Shown here piece after piece: positions 9,201 to 17,819 of a stretch of DNA of 64,000 nucleotides. Each line of letters begins with the position of its first letter. Position 1 is the stretch's first letter. A model generated the notes under the pieces. That model worked only from the letters and a program-made list of their open reading frames with translations, did not search any database and was not told the DNA's origin. Source of the DNA: CADEFX01 sp963840425 (lineage in GTDB: Bacteria; Pseudomonadota; Alphaproteobacteria; Rhizobiales; Hyphomicrobiaceae); NCBI GenBank assembly GCA_963840425.1, contig CAWIYZ010000002.1, forward strand, positions 272,418 through 336,417. Direction: 5' to 3'. Position numbers and translations under genes: made by a program.

Positions 9201-9648
9201 CGAGAAAGCGCATCCTCGCGGCGGGGAACCAGCGGTTGGGCGGCAGGCTCAACGCAGTGCTTGAGCATTGGGGCCAAAGTGGGACTGGTCTCCCTCCTGC
9301 CGCGATTCGAACGTGATGCCCAGCGACCGCTTTTTCCCCGGAAGATGAAACTAGAATGATGCAAAATATGCCGCGATATGCCGCAGCGGGCGAGACTTGA
9401 GTTGCGTTCAGGCCTCATGCTCATGTGCGGCGAGGGTTGCGGTTGCCGGGCGCTTCAGCCGCAGCCCGTGCATCTTCTGTCATGGATTGCCGGTATGACC
9501 CGTTGGGTCAGGACCGGGAGGGAGTTCGGGTCCGGGGCGGCATGCGCGCCGGGCAGGGGGTGCGGGCTTGAGGCAATACGGCTCGGCCGCTAGGGTTCCG
9601 CTCGGGAGCCGCCGGCATGAGTCGGGCGATGGCATGGGGAGCAGAGGA
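9201..9648. other. Intergenic region with the promoter area of the cytochrome oxidase operon
   Basis: No convincing gene lies in these 448 bases between the divergent IalB and ctaC genes. It must hold the promoter of the oxidase operon; I see no clear -35/-10 pair or operator I could name. The stretch 9505-9560 is G-rich. A GATTCGAAC at 9304-9312 resembles a tRNA T-loop but has no matching arms around it. Confidence 0.5.
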
Positions 9649-10581
9649 ATGACCAAGGCGTTGCGGGCTTTTTGTCTCGGCGCGCTGGGGATGCTCGGGG
9701 CAGTTGCGTGGATCCCGATTGCGCTCGCCGGCACGGGCCAGCCGTCGCCCTGGCAGCTTGGCCTGCAAAACCCTGTCAGTGATGTGTCCGAGTGGATCGT
9801 TCAGTTCCACGATTTCGTCAACGTCATCATCATCGCCGTCGCCCTATTCGTCCTTATCCTGCTGGCGATCATCGTGTTTCGCTTCAACGAGCGGGCCAAT
9901 CCGACACCCTCGCGCACCACGCACAACACATTGCTCGAGGTGCTGTGGACCGTGGTCCCGGTCCTCATCCTTGTCGTGATCGCCATCCCGTCGTTCAAGC
10001 TGCTCTACTTTCAGTACTCCTTTCCCAAGCCCGATCTGACGATCAAGGCGACCGGCAATCAGTGGAACTGGACCCACGCCTATCCCGACCACGGCAACTT
10101 CAACTTCACCTCCGTGATGCTCAACGACAAGGAGCGCGAGGATCGTATCAAGCGCGGCATTGCCTCGCCGCGCCTGCTTGCCGTCGACAACGAGGTGGTG
10201 GTGCCGGTCGACAAGTACGTTCACGTGCTGGTGACTGCCAGCGATGTGATCCACAACTGGACGATTCCGTCGTTCGGCTCGAAGGTGGATGCGGTGCCGG
10301 GGCGTGTGACCGCCACTTGGTTTCACGCCAGGAAGGAAGGCGTCTACTACGGCCAGTGCTCGGAGCTGTGCGGCAAGGACCATGCGTTCATGCCTATTGC
10401 TGTCCGCGTCGTAAAGGAAGCCGTGTTCAACGACTGGGTCGAGGCCATGAAGGCCCGCGACCGGCGGCGGGCGCGCGATATCATCGAAAAGGCGGCTTTG
10501 GAGCAGGCAGGCGCCAAGGTCGCCGATCAAGGGCAGGACGCGCCGGTACTGGCAGCTGCGTCCGGCAGTACGGCGCGCTGA
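9649..10581 (+). CDS. ctaC: Cytochrome c oxidase subunit II
   Basis: Subunit II of the aa3-type terminal oxidase carries the dinuclear CuA centre that takes electrons from cytochrome c. From the ATG at 9649 (GGAG at 9637-9640) the protein has 310 residues: a signal segment, two membrane helices (about residues 50-75 and 95-115), and a periplasmic cupredoxin domain. CuA ligands are visible: HNWTIPSFG near residue 203 and CSELCGKDHAFM near residue 240 (C-x3-C-x3-H-x3-M). The tail of about 35 residues is charged. It heads the operon ctaC-ctaD-ctaB-coxF-ctaG-ctaE. Confidence 0.95.
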   Translation: MTKALRAFCLGALGMLGAVAWIPIALAGTGQPSPWQLGLQNPVSDVSEWIVQFHDFVNVIIIAVALFVLILLAIIVFRFNERANPTPSRTTHNTLLEVLWTVVPVLILVVIAIPSFKLLYFQYSFPKPDLTIKATGNQWNWTHAYPDHGNFNFTSVMLNDKEREDRIKRGIASPRLLAVDNEVVVPVDKYVHVLVTASDVIHNWTIPSFGSKVDAVPGRVTATWFHARKEGVYYGQCSELCGKDHAFMPIAVRVVKEAVFNDWVEAMKARDRRRARDIIEKAALEQAGAKVADQGQDAPVLAAASGSTAR

Positions 10582-10665
10582 GGGCTAGGCTTTCGAAGCG
10601 CGGCCGCACAGCGACCGCGTCAACCAGTGCAGAACGCGACACAAGACAGGCAAGGCGATCGGCAG

Positions 10666-12324
10666 ATGGCTAGCACGGCACACGCGGAACACGATCACGA
10701 GCATACCCCGTATGGTTTCGGCCGGTGGCTCTACTCCACGAACCACAAGGACATCGGTACGATGTACCTGCTGTTCGCCATCGTGGCGGGGTGCATCGGA
10801 GGCTTCCTGTCGGTGATGATGCGGCTGGAGCTGCAAGAGCCCGGCATGCAGTACTTCGCCAATGCGCACACTTTCAACGTCTTTGTTACCGGCCACGGCC
10901 TCATCATGGTGTTCTTCATGGTGATGCCGGCCATGATCGGCGGCTTCGGCAACTGGTTCGTGCCCTTGCAGATCGGCGCGCCGGATATGGCGTTCCCGCG
11001 CATGAACAACATCTCGTTCTGGCTGCTGCCGGCGTCGTTCGGGTTGCTGTTGATTTCCATGTTCGTGGAGGGTGCGGGCACCTGTAAGCAGATCGCCGAT
11101 GCAGCCGGTCCGCGCGACATCTCAGGCTGCGGCGTCGGCGCAGGATGGACGGTCTACGCACCGCTCTCGACCAGCGGGCATCCCGGACCGGCCATGGATT
11201 TTGCTATCCTGTCGCTGCATCTCGCCGGTGCGTCCTCGATCCTGGGCGCCATCAACTTCATCACCACGATCTTCAACATGCGCGCGCCGGGCATGACGTT
11301 GCACAAGATGCCGCTGTTCGTGTGGTCGGTGCTCGTGACGGCCTTCCTGCTGCTGCTGTCGCTCCCCGTTCTGGCCGGCGCCATCACCATGCTGCTGACC
11401 GACCGCAACTTCGGCACCACGTTCTTCGCGGCACAGGGCGGCGGCGATCCGCTGCTCTATCAGCATCTGTTCTGGTTCTTCGGGCATCCGGAGGTCTACA
11501 TCTTGATCCTGCCGGGCTTCGGCATGGTCAGCCACATCGTATCGACGTTCTCGCGCAAGCCGGTGTTCGGTTATCTCGGGATGGCCTACGCGATGGTGGC
11601 GATCGGCCTTGTCGGGTTCGTCGTGTGGGCGCACCACATGTACACCTCTGGCATGGGCGTCGACGCACAGGCCTATTTCATCTTCGCGACGATGGTGATT
11701 GCCGTACCCACGGGCGTGAAGATCTTCTCGTGGATCGCTACCATGTGGGGCGGCTCCATTCGGTTCACCACACCGATGCTGTGGGCGCTAGGATTCATCT
11801 TCCTGTTCACAGTCGGTGGCGTCACCGGTGTCGTTCTGGCGAATGCGGGTATCGACCGCGCTTTGCACGACACCTATTACGTCGTGGCGCACTTCCACTA
11901 TGTCCTGTCGCTTGGCGCCGTGTTCGCTATCTTCGCCGGCTGGTACTACTGGTTTCCGAAGATGAGCGGCTACAACTACTCCGAAGCCTGGGGCAAGGCG
12001 CACTTCTGGATCACGTTCGTCGGCGCCAACGTGCTGTTTTTCCCGCAGCACTTCTTGGGGCTCGCCGGCATGCCGCGCCGCTATGCCGACTATCCTGATG
12101 CCTTTGCCGGCTGGAACAAGATCTCCTCGTTCGGCTCCTATATGACGGCCGTCGGCACGATCGTGTTCATCATCGGTGTGATCCTGGCCTTTTCGCGCAA
12201 GGAAAGGGCGGCGGCCAATCCGTGGGGCGAGGGCGCTACGACGCTGGAGTGGACGCTGCCGTCACCGCCCGCGTTCCACTCCTATGAGACACTGCCCAAG
12301 ATCACGGCGGCCGATCACCACTAG
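10666..12324 (+). CDS. ctaD: Cytochrome c oxidase subunit I
   Basis: The 552-residue core subunit of the proton-pumping oxidase holds hemes a and a3 and CuB. Twelve membrane helices are evident. Key pieces: TGHGLIMVFFMVMPAMIGG near residue 80 (heme a His), HPEVYILILPGFG near residue 275 (CuB His and the cross-linked Tyr, the glutamate HPE start of the K and D path region), WAHHMY near residue 324 (the His-His CuB ligands), and VVAHFHYVLS near residue 407 (heme a and a3 histidines). The ATG at 10666 is chosen over an upstream GTG at 10627. It lies 84 bases after ctaC. Confidence 0.96.
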   Translation: MASTAHAEHDHEHTPYGFGRWLYSTNHKDIGTMYLLFAIVAGCIGGFLSVMMRLELQEPGMQYFANAHTFNVFVTGHGLIMVFFMVMPAMIGGFGNWFVPLQIGAPDMAFPRMNNISFWLLPASFGLLLISMFVEGAGTCKQIADAAGPRDISGCGVGAGWTVYAPLSTSGHPGPAMDFAILSLHLAGASSILGAINFITTIFNMRAPGMTLHKMPLFVWSVLVTAFLLLLSLPVLAGAITMLLTDRNFGTTFFAAQGGGDPLLYQHLFWFFGHPEVYILILPGFGMVSHIVSTFSRKPVFGYLGMAYAMVAIGLVGFVVWAHHMYTSGMGVDAQAYFIFATMVIAVPTGVKIFSWIATMWGGSIRFTTPMLWALGFIFLFTVGGVTGVVLANAGIDRALHDTYYVVAHFHYVLSLGAVFAIFAGWYYWFPKMSGYNYSEAWGKAHFWITFVGANVLFFPQHFLGLAGMPRRYADYPDAFAGWNKISSFGSYMTAVGTIVFIIGVILAFSRKERAAANPWGEGATTLEWTLPSPPAFHSYETLPKITAADHH

Positions 12325-12336
12325 GTCCGGGCTAAC

Positions 12337-13269
12337 ATGGCTGAAGGTGGCGTTAGCATCGACAGGGCCGGGTTCGGGGCGGCCACAGGCGGGTCCGTAG
12401 GCGACTTCGTCGCGTTGATGAAGCCGCGCGTGATGTCGCTGGTGGTCTTCACGGCGCTGACGGGTCTTGTCGCGGCGCCCGGGACGCTGCATCCGGCGCT
12501 GGCTGTCATCGCGCTCATCTGCATTGCGGCCGGCGCTGGAGCATCCGGTGCGCTCAATATGTGGTACGACGCCGACATCGACGCGTGCATGCAGCGCACA
12601 GCGGCTAGACCGATCCCGCGTGGTCGGGTGACGGCCGATGAGGCCTTGACGTTCGGCGTGGTGCTGGCTCTGGGCTCCGTCCTGACGCTGGGCGTGCTGG
12701 TCAACTGGGCTGCCGGCTCACTGCTGGCGCTGACGATCGCCTTCTATATCTTCGTCTATACGATGTGGCTGAAGCGGCGCACGCCACAGAATATTGTCAT
12801 CGGCGGGGCGGCCGGTGCGTTCCCGCCCATGATCGGCTGGGTGGCGGTCACCGGCTCGGTGACGATTGAGAGCATTCTTCTGTTTCTCATCATCTTCATG
12901 TGGACGCCGCCGCATTTCTGGGCGCTGGCGCTCTACCGCTGTCGCGACTACGAGCGCGTGGGCGTGCCCATGTTACCGGTGGTGGCAGGACGGCTCGAGA
13001 CAAGGCGCCAGATCGTTATCTACAGCGCCATCCTGGTGCCTCTGGCGCTGCTGCCGAGCGTGATCGGTTTCGGTGGCGTGCTGTATGGCGCCACCGCCAT
13101 CGTGTTCGGCGCCATCTTCATGGGGCTGGCCCTGAAGATCTGGCGGGTCGAGGACGATGGTGAGGTAGATCAGGCGGCCCGGCAGCTCTTCAAGTTCTCC
13201 ATCCTCTATCTTTTCCTGTTGTTTGCGGCGCTTCTTGTCGAGCGTACGGCTGCAGTGTTGGCGAGTTGA
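12337..13269 (+). CDS. ctaB: Protoheme IX farnesyltransferase (heme O synthase)
   Basis: This UbiA-family membrane prenyltransferase makes heme O from protoheme and farnesyl diphosphate, the precursor of heme A for subunit I. The 310-residue product has about eight or nine hydrophobic segments; the first Asp-rich site is NMWYDADIDACMQRTAARP near residue 70 and the substrate motif PPHFWALALYRCRDYERVGVPML near residue 190 is highly typical. It starts 13 bases after ctaD, so the two are co-transcribed. Confidence 0.95.
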   Translation: MAEGGVSIDRAGFGAATGGSVGDFVALMKPRVMSLVVFTALTGLVAAPGTLHPALAVIALICIAAGAGASGALNMWYDADIDACMQRTAARPIPRGRVTADEALTFGVVLALGSVLTLGVLVNWAAGSLLALTIAFYIFVYTMWLKRRTPQNIVIGGAAGAFPPMIGWVAVTGSVTIESILLFLIIFMWTPPHFWALALYRCRDYERVGVPMLPVVAGRLETRRQIVIYSAILVPLALLPSVIGFGGVLYGATAIVFGAIFMGLALKIWRVEDDGEVDQAARQLFKFSILYLFLLFAALLVERTAAVLAS

Positions 13270-13285
13270 GCAGTGAGGCGCGACG

Positions 13286-13435
13286 TTGAACGAGGGCAAG
13301 GACGAGGAGGAGCGGCGACGGCGCCAGCGCATGCGCTCGATCGCCATCGGCCTCGCGTTGGCAGTGCTGGCCGTGCTCTTCTACGTGGCGACCATTGTGC
13401 GGCTCGGCGGCAACGTCATGAACCGGCCGCTGTGA
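13286..13435 (+). CDS. CoxF-like small oxidase-operon membrane protein
   Basis: A 49-residue reading frame from TTG 13286 to TGA 13435 encodes a charged N-terminus (EGKDEEERRRQRM), one membrane span (IAIGLALAVLAVLFYVATIV) and a short tail ending MNRPL. This matches the tiny protein found between ctaB and ctaG in alphaproteobacterial oxidase operons, often called CoxF or left hypothetical. It is translated from a rare start and was easy to miss because of its length. The gap to ctaB is 16 bases and to ctaG 28. Confidence 0.75.
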   Translation: MNEGKDEEERRRRQRMRSIAIGLALAVLAVLFYVATIVRLGGNVMNRPL

Positions 13436-13463
13436 TGGGCAAGCAAGTGGCGAGTTGGGAGAC

Positions 13464-14072
13464 ATGATCCCGAAGGCGACATCGGCGGCCCTGGAGGCGC
13501 GTCACCGGCGCGTTGCTGTTGCCTGCGTCGCGTTTGTGGCCTTGATGGCGGGCTTCGCCTATGCCTCGGTGCCTCTCTATCGGCTGTTCTGCCAGGTCAC
13601 CGGGTTCGCCGGCACGACGCAGCGCGCCGAGCATCCGTCAAATCAGACTGGAGACCGTGTCATCACGGTGCGCTTCGATGCCAACGTCGGACCGGGGTTG
13701 AGCTGGGACTTTGCCCCCGACACGCCGACCGTCGACGTGCGCATCGGCGAGAACATGCTCGCCTTTTACAAAGTCACCAACAAAGGCAGCCGCGCTTCAG
13801 TTGGCACGGCGACATTCAATGTCACACCTGACCAGGCCGGCATCTTTTTCAACAAGATGCAGTGCTTCTGCTTTACCGAGCAACGCATCGAGCCGGGAGA
13901 GACGGTGGAGATGCCGGTGAGCTTCTTCATCGATCCGGCCATCGCCAAGGACAAGGACGGGAGTTGGATCCGCAATATCACGTTGTCCTACACCTTCTAC
14001 CCCGTGGAGCACCCCAAGCAGAGCGTGGGAGCGCGGCCGGCGGGTGCGGAGGAGCCGGGCAAGGGGTCTTAA
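13464..14072 (+). CDS. ctaG: Cytochrome c oxidase assembly protein (Cox11 family)
   Basis: CtaG delivers copper to the CuB site of subunit I. The 202-residue product has one N-terminal membrane anchor (VAFVALMAGFAYASVPLYRLFCQ) with the conserved Cys in LFCQVTGF, and a periplasmic immunoglobulin-like domain with the copper-binding KMQCFCFTEQ motif near residue 131. The ATG at 13464 has a GGGAG ribosome site at 13457-13461; a TTG nine bases upstream is less likely. Confidence 0.93.
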   Translation: MIPKATSAALEARHRRVAVACVAFVALMAGFAYASVPLYRLFCQVTGFAGTTQRAEHPSNQTGDRVITVRFDANVGPGLSWDFAPDTPTVDVRIGENMLAFYKVTNKGSRASVGTATFNVTPDQAGIFFNKMQCFCFTEQRIEPGETVEMPVSFFIDPAIAKDKDGSWIRNITLSYTFYPVEHPKQSVGARPAGAEEPGKGS

Positions 14073-14130
14073 GGACAAATCACGTTGAGGCGCCGAGTGC
14101 GCAAGCGAGATACCGGGAACGGAGCAGGTT

Positions 14131-15036
14131 ATGGCCGACACGCACGCAAAGCACCACGACTACCACCTCGTGAACCCGAGCCCGTGGCCGGCAGTCGGGG
14201 CTACCTCGGCATTTCTGATGGCGGTCGGCCTCATCATCTGGATGAAGTCGCAAGGCGGCGGACCTGGGTTGTTCGGAGCCAGAGGGCCGTGGGTCTTCGC
14301 TGTCGGCACGCTCGGCATGCTCTACACCATGCTCATGTGGTGGCGAGACGTGGTGAAGGAGGCTCACGCCGGTGACCACACGCCGGTGGTCCAGCTTCAC
14401 CTGCGCTACGGCATGATCCTGTTCATCGCCTCGGAAGTCATGTTCTTCGTTGCCTGGTTCTGGGCCTATTTCGACGCGTCGCTGTTTCCCGCCGCGGTCG
14501 ACACCCTGCAGAACTCCAGTCAGGTCGTCGGCATGGTGGAGCGCAACACGCTCACCGGTGGCGTGTGGCCGCCCAAGCCGTCGACCAACTTCCAGGGCAC
14601 CTTCGACCCGTGGGGGCTGCCGCTCGTCAATACGCTGATCCTGCTGTTGTCGGGAACGACGGTCACGTGGGCTCACCATGCGCTACTCGAGGGCGATCGT
14701 AAGAATCTGGTGCGCGGCTTGGTTCTCACCGTTGTCCTCGGTGTCCTATTCACGGCGTGCCAAGCTTACGAATACATGCACGCGGGCTTCAAATTTGCCG
14801 GTCATATCTACGGCGCCACGTTCTTCATGGCGACCGGCTTCCATGGCGCGCATGTCATCATCGGCACGTTGTTTCTGGCCGTTTGCCTGTTCCGCGCACT
14901 GAAGGGGCACTTCTCCCCCAAGCAACACTTCGGCTTCGAGGCAGCGGCCTGGTACTGGCACTTCGTCGACGTGGTCTGGTTGTTCCTGTTCGCCTGCATC
15001 TATGTGTGGGGTGCGGGTATTCCGGCCCCGCATTGA
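14131..15036 (+). CDS. ctaE: Cytochrome c oxidase subunit III
   Basis: The 301-residue subunit has seven membrane helices and no metal. Typical family sequences are YHLVNPSPWP at residue 11, RYGMILFIASEVMFFVAWFW near residue 90, WPP near residue 149, and the closing WYWHFVDVVWLFLF near residue 273. It stabilises subunit I during proton pumping. A GGAG ribosome site lies at 14121-14124. It closes the core oxidase operon, and the next two genes follow closely. Confidence 0.95.
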   Translation: MADTHAKHHDYHLVNPSPWPAVGATSAFLMAVGLIIWMKSQGGGPGLFGARGPWVFAVGTLGMLYTMLMWWRDVVKEAHAGDHTPVVQLHLRYGMILFIASEVMFFVAWFWAYFDASLFPAAVDTLQNSSQVVGMVERNTLTGGVWPPKPSTNFQGTFDPWGLPLVNTLILLLSGTTVTWAHHALLEGDRKNLVRGLVLTVVLGVLFTACQAYEYMHAGFKFAGHIYGATFFMATGFHGAHVIIGTLFLAVCLFRALKGHFSPKQHFGFEAAAWYWHFVDVVWLFLFACIYVWGAGIPAPH

Positions 15037-15053
15037 GGAACTGGTCGGGCTTA

Positions 15054-15434
15054 GTGAACGACGCAAAGCCGACTGCGAGCATGACTGGGGCCGCTCTGAA
15101 GGGGCGGTGCCCGCGCTGCGGTCAGGGTGCACTGTTTGCTGGTCCGTGGACGCTGGCGTTGCGGCCGCAATGCGGCAGCTGCAACCTCGACTACGGCTTC
15201 ATCGACACTGGCGATGGTCCGGCCGTGTTCGCCATTCTGCTTTTGGGCTTCATGGTGCTGGGAGCAGCCCTGCTGGTCGAGTTCAAGCTCGAGCCGCCAG
15301 TCTGGGTACATGTCCTGTTGTGGGGGCCGGTAACTTTCGGACTGGCGTTCGGCCTGCTGCGGCTGTTGAAGGCGACGCTGGTCGCCCTGCAGTTCAGGCA
15401 CAAGGCAGGCGAGGGCCGGCTCGGTCAGGACTGA
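15054..15434 (+). CDS. DUF983 family protein
   Basis: The product (126 residues from GTG 15054, 117 from ATG 15081) has a small zinc-ribbon-like N-terminus, GRCPRCGQGALF and QCGSCNLDYGF, followed by two membrane spans (VFAILLLGFMVLGAALLVEF and a second near residue 85). DUF983 proteins are regularly encoded between ctaE and the SURF1 gene in alphaproteobacteria, which suggests a part in oxidase assembly, but their function is unproven. Neither start has a strong ribosome site. Confidence 0.8.
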   Translation: MNDAKPTASMTGAALKGRCPRCGQGALFAGPWTLALRPQCGSCNLDYGFIDTGDGPAVFAILLLGFMVLGAALLVEFKLEPPVWVHVLLWGPVTFGLAFGLLRLLKATLVALQFRHKAGEGRLGQD

Positions 15435-15440
15435 GCTGCA

Positions 15441-16223
15441 GTGGGTGCTATGTTTCGAGGAGAAGCCGAAAAAGGCAGAGTCGGTCTGCTCTGGCCCACG
15501 GTGGCCATGCTTGCCGCGCTTGCCATTCTGCTCGGCCTCGGCACGTGGCAACTCCAGCGCAAGGCGTGGAAGGAAGGCCTCCTGTCCGACATCAATGCCC
15601 GCACCATGGCCGAGCCGATCAGCCTAGATGACGCCATGCGCCGTTGGCGCGCTGGCGACGATCTCGAGTATGTGCGGGTGCGGGTCGCTGGACGCTTCCG
15701 CCACGCTAGGGAGCGGTTCTACTACGCACCGGGCAAGGATGGGCCGGGGTTTCATGTCTATACGCCGCTCGAGACTGCTGCCGGCCCAATCGTCTTCGTC
15801 AATCGTGGTTTCGTGCCTGAGCATTTCAAGGATCAGGTCGGGCGGCGTGACGGCCTGCCGGCGGGAGAGACCGTGGTGATAGGTCTGCTGCGTGCGCCCG
15901 GCGTGCGCGGCGCCTTCACGCCGGCCAACGATCCCAAGGGTAACCTGTGGTTCTGGCGCGACTTGGCAGGCATGGCCGATAGCGCGCTCGGCGCCGAGGC
16001 CACACGGGCCGCCCCGTTCTTCCTGGATGCAGAGGCCCAACCAGGGGAGACCTGGCCCAAGGCAGGGGTAACCCGACTGGGCCTGCCCAACCGTCACTTG
16101 GAGTACGCGCTGACTTGGTATGGTCTCGCCCTTGCACTGATCGGCGTTTATTCGGTTTTTATCGTCGGCCGGATGCGCCGGATGCGGCTCGACCGTGAAG
16201 CCGGGCACCGCCCACCCGGGTAA
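15441..16223 (+). CDS. SURF1 family oxidase assembly protein
   Basis: SURF1 helps insert heme A into subunit I. The 260-residue product shows the family layout: a first membrane helix ending in the conserved GTWQLQRKAWKE (residues 33-44), a periplasmic loop with ERFYYAPGKDGPGFHVYTPLE and FVNRGFVPE near residue 118, LRAPG and WFWRD further on, and a second helix (ALTWYGLALALIGVYSVFI) near the end. Start is GTG 15441 or ATG 15450. It begins six bases after the DUF983 gene. Confidence 0.9.
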   Translation: MGAMFRGEAEKGRVGLLWPTVAMLAALAILLGLGTWQLQRKAWKEGLLSDINARTMAEPISLDDAMRRWRAGDDLEYVRVRVAGRFRHARERFYYAPGKDGPGFHVYTPLETAAGPIVFVNRGFVPEHFKDQVGRRDGLPAGETVVIGLLRAPGVRGAFTPANDPKGNLWFWRDLAGMADSALGAEATRAAPFFLDAEAQPGETWPKAGVTRLGLPNRHLEYALTWYGLALALIGVYSVFIVGRMRRMRLDREAGHRPPG

Positions 16224-16298
16224 GGCTGGGGAAAGGCCCTGGCGGCAAAATATCCTGGCTTACTTGTTCACGGGTGAGGGCGCTCTAACCTTCGGGTG

Positions 16299-16362
16299 TA
16301 GAGCAGGATTCACGTTCCAGATGGATCGCGAATGCAATTCCATCTGAACCGATCCTGCTCTA
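16299..16362. repeat. Palindromic intergenic repeat, copy 1
   Basis: A 64-bp imperfect palindrome with outer arms TAGAGCAGGAT / ATCCTGCTCTA (11 of 11 paired) and inner arms CAGATGGA / TCCATCTG. It lies between SURF1 and thrC, just ahead of the thrC start region, and could act as a terminator-like or processing hairpin. Related copies lie at 23484-23546 and 26549-26625. Confidence 0.8.
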
Positions 16363-16412
16363 GGCTGCGGCGCGGTTCACCCTGGCCCACACTCAGAAAG
16401 CCCAATTCTCCG

Positions 16413-17819
16413 GTGAGATACGTCAGCACCCGGGGCCGTGCGCCCGAGCTTGGTTTCGAGGATGTGCTCCTGACCGGGCTTGCGCGCGATGGCGGTCTCT
16501 ACGTGCCGGCCGAATGGCCCCACCTGACGCGCGATGAGATCGCTGAACTGGCTGGCCTTTCCTACGTTGACGCGGCGCTGCGTGTCATCCGCCCGTTCGT
16601 CGGCGCTGAGATTGGCGAGGAGGAGTTGCGCGGCCTCCTGGCCGATGCCTATCGCAGCTTCCGCCATCCAGCGGTCGCACCGCTTATCCAGATTGGGCCC
16701 AACGACTGGCTGCTGGAACTGTTTCACGGACCGACGCTGGCGTTCAAGGACATCGCCATGCAGGTCCTGGCGCGCCTGATGGACCGTGCGCTCGATCGGC
16801 GCAGTGCGGCGCTCACCATCGTCGGCGCAACCTCCGGCGATACTGGGGCTGCGGCCATCGAGGCGTTTCGCGGGCGCGAAGCCATCGACGTGTTCATCCT
16901 CTATCCGCACGGCCGTGTCAGCGAGGCGCAGCGGCGCCAGATGACGACGGCTGTCGAGCCCAACGTGCATGCCATCGCCATCGACGGCACGTTCGACGAT
17001 TGTCAGACCCTTCTCAAGGCCCTGTTTGGCGATGAGGCGTTGCGCGATCGCTTAAGTCTCGCGGGTGTGAATTCCATCAACTGGGCGCGGCTGGTGGCCC
17101 AGATCGTCTATTACTTCACGGCGGGCGTTGCGCTGGGTGCCCCGGCCCGTTCGGTCAGCTTCAGCGTGCCAACCGGAAACTTCGGCGACATGTTCGCCGG
17201 CTATGTCGCCATGCGCATGGGGTTGCCGGTCGAACGACTGTTGGTGGCGACCAATGTCAACGACATTCTGGCGCGCACCATCGCCACGGGCCGCTATGAG
17301 CCGAAGGCTGTGGCTGCTACGTCCAGCCCGAGCATGGACATCCAGATCTCGTCGAACTTCGAGCGGCTGATCTTCGAGATCGCCGGGCGCGACGCAGCGC
17401 GCGTGCGTGAACTTATGGGCAATCTGGCGACGAGCGGATCATTTGCCCTGAACCAGGGCGAGCACGCCTCCCTCAAACAACTCTTTGCGGGCGCGCGCGT
17501 CGACGAGGATGAGACGCGATCGGTGATCCGCCGGCTGCACGAGGCAACCGGCTATATCTGCGATCCGCATACTGCGGTGGGTATCAGCGCGGCCGCCGGC
17601 GTGGCGCGCGATGCGGCCGTGCCCATGGTGGTGATGGCGACCGCGCATGCCGCCAAGTTTCCGGACGCCGTCGCCAGCGCGATCGGGGTCCGCCCCGCGG
17701 AGCCCGCGCGCCTCGCGGGACAGCGCCAGCTTGCCGAGCGTGTGACTCGCCTGCCGAATGATCTGTCCGCCGTTGCCGCCTTCATCTGCGAGCACGCGCG
17801 CGTGGGGAGAGCTCAATGA
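16413..17819 (+). CDS. thrC: Threonine synthase
   Basis: This PLP enzyme converts O-phosphohomoserine to threonine. From GTG 16413 (protein VRYVSTRG) it has 468 residues, the normal size. FHGPTLAFKDIAMQ near residue 105 holds the PLP lysine; GATSGDTGAAAIEAFRG near residue 142 is the phosphate-binding loop; SVPTGNFGD near residue 252 is also typical. In-frame codons upstream would run into the palindromic repeat and are not family-like. Its last four bases overlap the start of the M16 peptidase gene (ATGA), an arrangement common in Hyphomicrobiales. Confidence 0.95.
   Translation: MRYVSTRGRAPELGFEDVLLTGLARDGGLYVPAEWPHLTRDEIAELAGLSYVDAALRVIRPFVGAEIGEEELRGLLADAYRSFRHPAVAPLIQIGPNDWLLELFHGPTLAFKDIAMQVLARLMDRALDRRSAALTIVGATSGDTGAAAIEAFRGREAIDVFILYPHGRVSEAQRRQMTTAVEPNVHAIAIDGTFDDCQTLLKALFGDEALRDRLSLAGVNSINWARLVAQIVYYFTAGVALGAPARSVSFSVPTGNFGDMFAGYVAMRMGLPVERLLVATNVNDILARTIATGRYEPKAVAATSSPSMDIQISSNFERLIFEIAGRDAARVRELMGNLATSGSFALNQGEHASLKQLFAGARVDEDETRSVIRRLHEATGYICDPHTAVGISAAAGVARDAAVPMVVMATAHAAKFPDAVASAIGVRPAEPARLAGQRQLAERVTRLPNDLSAVAAFICEHARVGRAQ

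Noticed and set aside
9304..9312. GATTCGAAC resembling a tRNA T-loop
   Set aside because: No anticodon arm, acceptor stem or CCA can be built around it on either strand.
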